DNA from: DAOLCO01 sp964612555
Lineage (GTDB): Bacteria; Bdellovibrionota_C; UBA2361; SZUA-149; DAOLCO01
Assembly (NCBI GenBank): GCA_964612555.1
Contig: CAZTBW010000002.1
Coordinates: 62,001-126,000, forward strand
DNA length: 64,000 bases
Direction: 5' to 3'
Under the pieces are notes generated by a model, which saw nothing but the letters and a program-made list of their open reading frames with translations, did not search any database and was not told where the DNA came from. Below are positions 60,336-64,000 of this stretch, in pieces. Within the stretch, counting starts at the first letter, position 1. Every line of letters starts with the position of its first letter. Both the position numbers and the translations under genes were made by a program.

Positions 60336-61394
60336 TTGGCTGCGTTCAAAAAAATACTCTTGTTTCAAACAGGGTTTCTTGGAGATCTCGTACTTTCCAC
60401 TCCGGTAATATCCGCGCTCCATGATATGTTTCCTGCTGCAACCATAGATGTTGTCTGCACAAAGCAGGCAAGCGGGTTCTTGTCTTCACATCCACTGGTC
60501 TCTCAGGTGATAGAGTTCGATAAACGAGGGAAGGATTCGGGTTTCAGAGGACTTCTCAGAAAAGCTTTGGAGCTTCGCAGTAAACACTATGATGCGGTTT
60601 TTTCTCTTCATAAGTCATATCGCACAGCGCTTTTATTGTACCTTTCCCGTATTCCTTCTCGTTTTGGATTTAAGGAGGCTTCGTTTTCTTTTCTTTATAC
60701 CGGGACTGCCAAAAGAAAAGACCTTCCTCATGAAGTGATGCGTAATCTTGCCATACTGCGAGTATGTGGTGGCGACCCTGAAAAACTTTCTTATCCCTTG
60801 TTGTTAAACTGTGACCCGGCTAAAGAAGAAGAGGCTAGGGAGATAGTGGAAGGTCTTGCTTCTGATTTTGTCAGTATTGCCCCCGGCAGTGTATGGCGAA
60901 CCAAGCGCTGGACTAAAGAGGGATTTTTAGGACTTTCCCGAAAGCTTATCGCTTCCGGTAAGGGAGTTGTCTTACTGGGAGGTCCTGATGATGCAGAAAG
61001 TGGAGAGTTTATCAGCCGCTCACTTGCTTCTGAGTTTACTGAAGGTCGGGAGTATTTAAACCTTATTGGGAAGATTCCAATAATGACTTCAGCTGCTATT
61101 ATTAAAAACAGTGAATGTCTTGTGACAAATGACTCTTCTCCCTTGCACATAGCCGGAGCAGTTGGTACTCCTGTTGTTGCGATTTTTTGTGCTACTGTTC
61201 CCGAGTTTGGTTTTACGCCCTGGAAAGTGCCTCACAGAATTGTTGAAAAAAAAGGTCTTTCATGCAGACCCTGCGGTTCTCATGGTGGGCAGGTGTGCCC
61301 GGTGGGTACGGATGCATGTCAAAAAGAGGTTACTCCTGAGGAAGTATTCAGGGAACTGGAGAGTCTTTATAAAGAATTGGGGCTTGTGGTGTAA
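60336..61394 (+). CDS. glycosyltransferase family 9 (heptosyltransferase-like) protein
   Basis: The 352-residue product begins KKILLFQTGFLGDLVLSTPVISAL, the GT9 N-terminal pattern. Further blocks are VSIAPGSVWRTKRWTKEGF, VVLLGGPDDAESGEF, LIGKIPIMTSAAIIKNSECLVTNDSSPLHIAGAVGTPVVAIF and a C-terminal Cys-rich loop (SCRPCGSHGGQVCPVG). GT9 enzymes add heptose or related sugars to the LPS inner core using ADP-heptose. A ribosome site AAGGAGC precedes the TTG start at 60336. A Kdo-kinase-like gene follows after three bases. Confidence 0.93.
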   Translation: MAAFKKILLFQTGFLGDLVLSTPVISALHDMFPAATIDVVCTKQASGFLSSHPLVSQVIEFDKRGKDSGFRGLLRKALELRSKHYDAVFSLHKSYRTALLLYLSRIPSRFGFKEASFSFLYTGTAKRKDLPHEVMRNLAILRVCGGDPEKLSYPLLLNCDPAKEEEAREIVEGLASDFVSIAPGSVWRTKRWTKEGFLGLSRKLIASGKGVVLLGGPDDAESGEFISRSLASEFTEGREYLNLIGKIPIMTSAAIIKNSECLVTNDSSPLHIAGAVGTPVVAIFCATVPEFGFTPWKVPHRIVEKKGLSCRPCGSHGGQVCPVGTDACQKEVTPEEVFRELESLYKELGLVV

Positions 61395-61397
61395 GAG

Positions 61398-62153
61398 ATG
61401 GGTTTACCAAAAAGAAGTTCTTGCAAGGGGTTTGATCTTATATACGATCAGGATATCTCCACAGATCAGATGGAGCTTGTGTGCGAAAATCTTTCCCCGG
61501 ACAATTCAGAAAGTGACTCTCCTCAGCATACCACCGGCAGAGGTGCGGTACGATCTTTTAAGATACAAAGAAAAAGCTCACCTCGTGAAATAGTGATAAG
61601 AAAAGGACGAAGGGGTGGGATGGTGGCGTGTGTGATATCTTCCTTGTATTTTATTCTGCCTCACGGTTATCCGGAGCGATCAAGAATGTGGGAAGAGTTT
61701 CATATTTTAAGTATACTTAGAAAAGCAGGGGTGAGAGTTCCTGAGCCGGTGTTTGCTGCGGTGAGAAGGCGGGCATATTTTTGGTATGAGGGTTTTCTTG
61801 GGACATTTCTGATTTGTGGTGCGGAGAATTTTCTTGACTATGCAATGTCCTCCGGTGATGAGATGAAACTTTATGCACGTGCGTATGAAGCGGGAGAGCA
61901 GGCAAAACGAATGCTTCAGGCGGGTGTGTACCATGAAGACCTGCACCTTGGGAATGTTATGGTTTCCTCCAGTGGTGCATATCTGATTGATTTTGATAAG
62001 GCAGTGCGGCTCAGTCCCGGTGCGGACGATTTTTCTCATAATGCAGACCGCTTGGTTAAGAGATGGGAGCGTTCTCTTGTCAGGAGATTTTCTTCTCCTT
62101 CAAAAAGAGATGTTTTACTTCGTGGGTTCAGAGGAGGTTTATTATGTCCCTGA
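61398..62153 (+). CDS. Kdo kinase-like (lipopolysaccharide kinase) protein
   Basis: The 251-residue product belongs to the WaaP/KdkA kinase group, which phosphorylates Kdo or heptose of the LPS core. YHEDLHLGNVMVSSSGAYLIDFDKAVRL gives the catalytic H-x-D-x-x-x-x-N and DFD motifs. VRSFKIQRKSSPREIVIRKGRRGG lies in the N-lobe. It starts three bases after the first GT9 gene and overlaps the second by ten bases. Position and motif together support a core-modification role. Confidence 0.85.
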   Translation: MGLPKRSSCKGFDLIYDQDISTDQMELVCENLSPDNSESDSPQHTTGRGAVRSFKIQRKSSPREIVIRKGRRGGMVACVISSLYFILPHGYPERSRMWEEFHILSILRKAGVRVPEPVFAAVRRRAYFWYEGFLGTFLICGAENFLDYAMSSGDEMKLYARAYEAGEQAKRMLQAGVYHEDLHLGNVMVSSSGAYLIDFDKAVRLSPGADDFSHNADRLVKRWERSLVRRFSSPSKRDVLLRGFRGGLLCP

Positions 62154-63226
62154 GTGTATTAAAAGAGAATCCTGAAAGTAAAATTCTTGTTATTTTATTT
62201 GGTGCAATTGGTGATGTGGTTCGTGGACTGGGTCTTGCCACTAAAATTAAAAAGCATTATCCGGCAAGTAAAATAGTGTGGGCAGTTGAGAAAACCTCAA
62301 GCGCCTTACTGAGAGATCATCCCTCAATAGATTCTCTTTTGATATTTGATCGTACCACCGGGGTGTCTGGATATCTTTCATTTTTGAAAAATGTTCGTTC
62401 TCAAAAATGTGATATCACTCTCGATCTTTCCCGTCATCTGAAAGGGGGAGTGTGCAGCATTTTATCCGGAGCTCCTGTCAGGGTTGGCTTTTCCCGAAAA
62501 AATTCTCGTGAGGGAAACTGGTTGTTCCAGACTGATCATATACCGGAGGTTCTTCATTTTTCTGATAAGATCATGCAGTTTCATAAATTTGCGGAATCTC
62601 TGGGTATCTCCGGAGATCAGGAGGTTGATTTCGGGTTTGCTCTAAAAGAAGCCGATATCTTCGCTTTTGAAAAGAAATTGGCTCAAATATGTGAAGAGTC
62701 CGGGGTGACTTTTGCAGACCCCTCACGGCGGGTCCTTTTTTTTATTGCTTCTACCTGGGAGAGTAGGGAGTGGTCATCGGGGTATTTTGCAGAGCTTGCC
62801 ACTAAATTGAAAGAGAAGTTTGGTATGACTCCTGTTATCGTAGGAGGACCTTCCGATGCTTCTAAAGGAGATGAAATTCTGAGTGCACTTGATGATAAAA
62901 GCATCGCCTTGAATCTGATTGGAAAGACTTCTCTTTACGAGTTGGTTATTCTTTGTAAGAGGTCATCTTGCGGAGTGGGGGTTGATTCGGGTCCTATGCA
63001 TATTGCTTCTGCGGCGGGCTTGCCTGTAATTTCATTCTGGGGTTCTACGAGTCCTGAGCGTTCAACCCCCTTTGGTAATAAAGAACTGGTGCTGCAATCA
63101 CCAATCGGTTGTGCTCCTTGTTATTTCAGGGAATGTCCGGGACTTGATACCATGTGTCTGAAAAATATCACTCCGCAAATAGTGCTGTACAAGTTTGAGG
63201 AATTGTTTTCCAGGAATCAAGCTTAA
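62144..63226 (+). CDS. second glycosyltransferase family 9 (heptosyltransferase-like) protein
   Basis: The 360-residue product starts with SKILVILFGAIGDVVRGLGLATKI and has LSRHLKGGVCSILSGAPVRVGF, FFIASTWESREWSSGYFAELATKL, VIVGGPSDASKGDEIL, LIGKTSLYELVILCKRSSCGVGVDSGPMHIASAAGLPVISFWG and a Cys-rich C-terminal loop (GCAPCYFRECPG). The donor should be ADP-heptose. GGAGG before the ATG at 62144 decides this start over the longer frame at 62063. It overlaps the Kdo-kinase-like gene by ten bases and the convergent next gene by four. Confidence 0.92.
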   Translation: MSLSVLKENPESKILVILFGAIGDVVRGLGLATKIKKHYPASKIVWAVEKTSSALLRDHPSIDSLLIFDRTTGVSGYLSFLKNVRSQKCDITLDLSRHLKGGVCSILSGAPVRVGFSRKNSREGNWLFQTDHIPEVLHFSDKIMQFHKFAESLGISGDQEVDFGFALKEADIFAFEKKLAQICEESGVTFADPSRRVLFFIASTWESREWSSGYFAELATKLKEKFGMTPVIVGGPSDASKGDEILSALDDKSIALNLIGKTSLYELVILCKRSSCGVGVDSGPMHIASAAGLPVISFWGSTSPERSTPFGNKELVLQSPIGCAPCYFRECPGLDTMCLKNITPQIVLYKFEELFSRNQA

Positions 63227-63789
63227 AAGGTGTTATCCCGTTCTTCCCCGGATACCGCCCCGGAAGATTTTTTCTTTTCGGCAGCGTACCTTTTGCACCT
63301 TTTCTCATGTTCCCGTTTTTTGCAGTATCTTTCAATATAGGGTTCTTTTGGTTGTGGAGGTGCTTTTGGTCTGCACCTGGGTGCATCAGGTTGTTTTTTA
63401 CAATGTTCGGCAAGATGTCTCATGTTTCGTATCCTGCTTTCACGTTTCCTCATGCATTTTTCATGATACGGGTTTTTTGAACAGAGTTCTTCAACCGGAT
63501 CTACGTAATCTCTTTTTTTCTTTTTTAAAGAGTCGCATCTGAAATCATTCGGGCGTTTTTCGCAGTGTTTTCTGAGCGCATCTTCCTCTTTCTGAAGTGC
63601 ATCAATTTTTTCCTGACATTCGGGAGGGTTTCCGGCATTTCTGCATTCTTTCTGGATTTCCTTGATCTGTTCCTTGAAACTGAGAAGTGGGTTTACTTTT
63701 ATTTGCAGTGGCTCTGCATGTACCCGGGTAGGCATTTGGAAAACAAGCAGTCCGAAAACGAGACAGGTACAGAAAAAATACTTCTTCAT
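63223..63789 (-). CDS. secreted protein with five periodic C-x8-C motifs
   Basis: The 188-residue product has a signal peptide (cleavage after about residue 25, VHA). The mature chain is Lys/Glu/Arg-rich and helical, with C49-C58, C76-C85, C103-C112, C130-C139 and C156-C165, each separated by eight residues and starting 27, 27, 27 and 26 residues apart. Ten paired cysteines suggest disulphide-linked helix ends, like CHCH proteins with twin C-x9-C but here C-x8-C. No family was recognised. Its start is 22 bases after the partial gene upstream. It probably lies in the periplasm. Confidence 0.8.
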   Translation of the reverse strand: MKKYFFCTCLVFGLLVFQMPTRVHAEPLQIKVNPLLSFKEQIKEIQKECRNAGNPPECQEKIDALQKEEDALRKHCEKRPNDFRCDSLKKKKRDYVDPVEELCSKNPYHEKCMRKRESRIRNMRHLAEHCKKQPDAPRCRPKAPPQPKEPYIERYCKKREHEKRCKRYAAEKKKSSGAVSGEERDNTF

Positions 63790-63811
63790 TGTGCTATTTC
63801 ATCGTGTTATT

Positions 63812-64000
63812 TCATTTTTTAGGCCATCCGAGTGTAAGAGAGGCGTTGTTTCTTTTAGAGCCCCCTTTTCGGGTCTGACGCAGTTCTGAGTAAACTTTGC
63901 TTTCAACTATTGCCTTGTCTTTATCAAATTCTTTATTTTTTATTTCGCCACCATCACGTTTGTACTGAATGGTTTTTATTTCTTCACCGTCCTGATATTT
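63812..64000 (-). CDS. C-terminal part of an unknown protein, 5' truncated by the window end
   Basis: The 62 residues before the stop (TGA at 63814-63812) stay open to base 64000, so the start is outside the window. The part seen is polar and charged, with EIKTIQYKRDGGEIKNKEFD and SELRQTRKGGSKRNNASLTLGWPKK. No start codon is visible, so standard ORF calling would miss it. It is upstream of and on the same strand as the C-x8-C protein gene. No family could be named from this fragment. Confidence 0.45.
   Translation of the reverse strand, partial: KYQDGEEIKTIQYKRDGGEIKNKEFDKDKAIVESKVYSELRQTRKGGSKRNNASLTLGWPKK

Overview
The window is about 64 kb of a chromosome from a diderm (Gram-negative) bacterium of moderate GC. 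The evidence is a type IV pilus core (PilM, PilN, PilO and the secretin PilQ), two GT9 heptosyltransferase-family genes flanking a Kdo-kinase-like gene, an O-antigen ligase-like protein, several lipoproteins, and housekeeping genes (rplS, priA, recN, nadK, murD, gnd, hemF, aroF, aroQ, asnB, xth). The phylum cannot be fixed without searches. Peptidoglycan D-glutamate appears to be made by a MurL/MurD2-type route, which is phylogenetically restricted. Apart from one small decayed toxin-antitoxin stub and two small two-gene nucleotidyltransferase modules, there is little sign of mobile DNA: no insertion sequence, prophage or CRISPR array was seen.

Layout. 1-5.7 kb: tail of an M50-type protease, cinA (-), rplS (+), gnd (-), a membrane-anchored unknown and hemF. 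5.7-10.2 kb: a GT-C-like membrane protein convergent with priA (-). 10.4-17.9 kb: pilM-pilN-pilO, a 434-base gap, then pilQ, two lipoproteins and a small helical protein. 17.9-23 kb: aroQ, a DEAD-box helicase (-), a redoxin-like lipoprotein, a CheY-like receiver, a CopG antitoxin with only the tail of its BrnT toxin, and an unknown. 23.1-23.7 kb: an overlapping gene pair (82-aa frame/nucleotidyltransferase) with its own near-leaderless promoter. 23.75-30.5 kb: a tight seven-gene minus-strand operon that pairs a GlmL/MutL-type ASKHA ATPase and a lipoyl-like/KOW-like protein with a DUF6754-type protein and several membrane proteins. No mutase subunit is present.

30.9-38.2 kb: a bactofilin with a long acidic N-terminus, an HD hydrolase, an O-antigen ligase-like protein, aroF and small unknowns. 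38.5-47 kb: a second GT-C-like protein, a 738-base gene-poor stretch, xth-murL-murD, and a second nucleotidyltransferase-like two-gene module. 47-52.6 kb: a PPP-type phosphatase, tRNA-Ala(GGC), an M23 peptidase, recN, nadK and a lipoprotein. 52.8-58.9 kb: a membrane Ser/Thr kinase, a TPR protein, asnB, an M48 lipoprotein peptidase and an unknown. 59.2-64 kb: a radical-SAM-fold (spore photoproduct lyase-like) protein that has lost its iron-sulphur cysteines, the heptosyltransferase/Kdo-kinase genes, and a secreted protein with five C-x8-C motifs spaced about 27 residues apart.

Many convergent gene junctions carry strong inverted repeats. Most look like bidirectional terminators, but two have 32-base arms around 64-90 base loops and are unusually large. 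The best candidates for undescribed biology are the GlmL-like membrane operon, the cluster-less radical-SAM-like protein, the periodic C-x8-C protein and the two nucleotidyltransferase modules.
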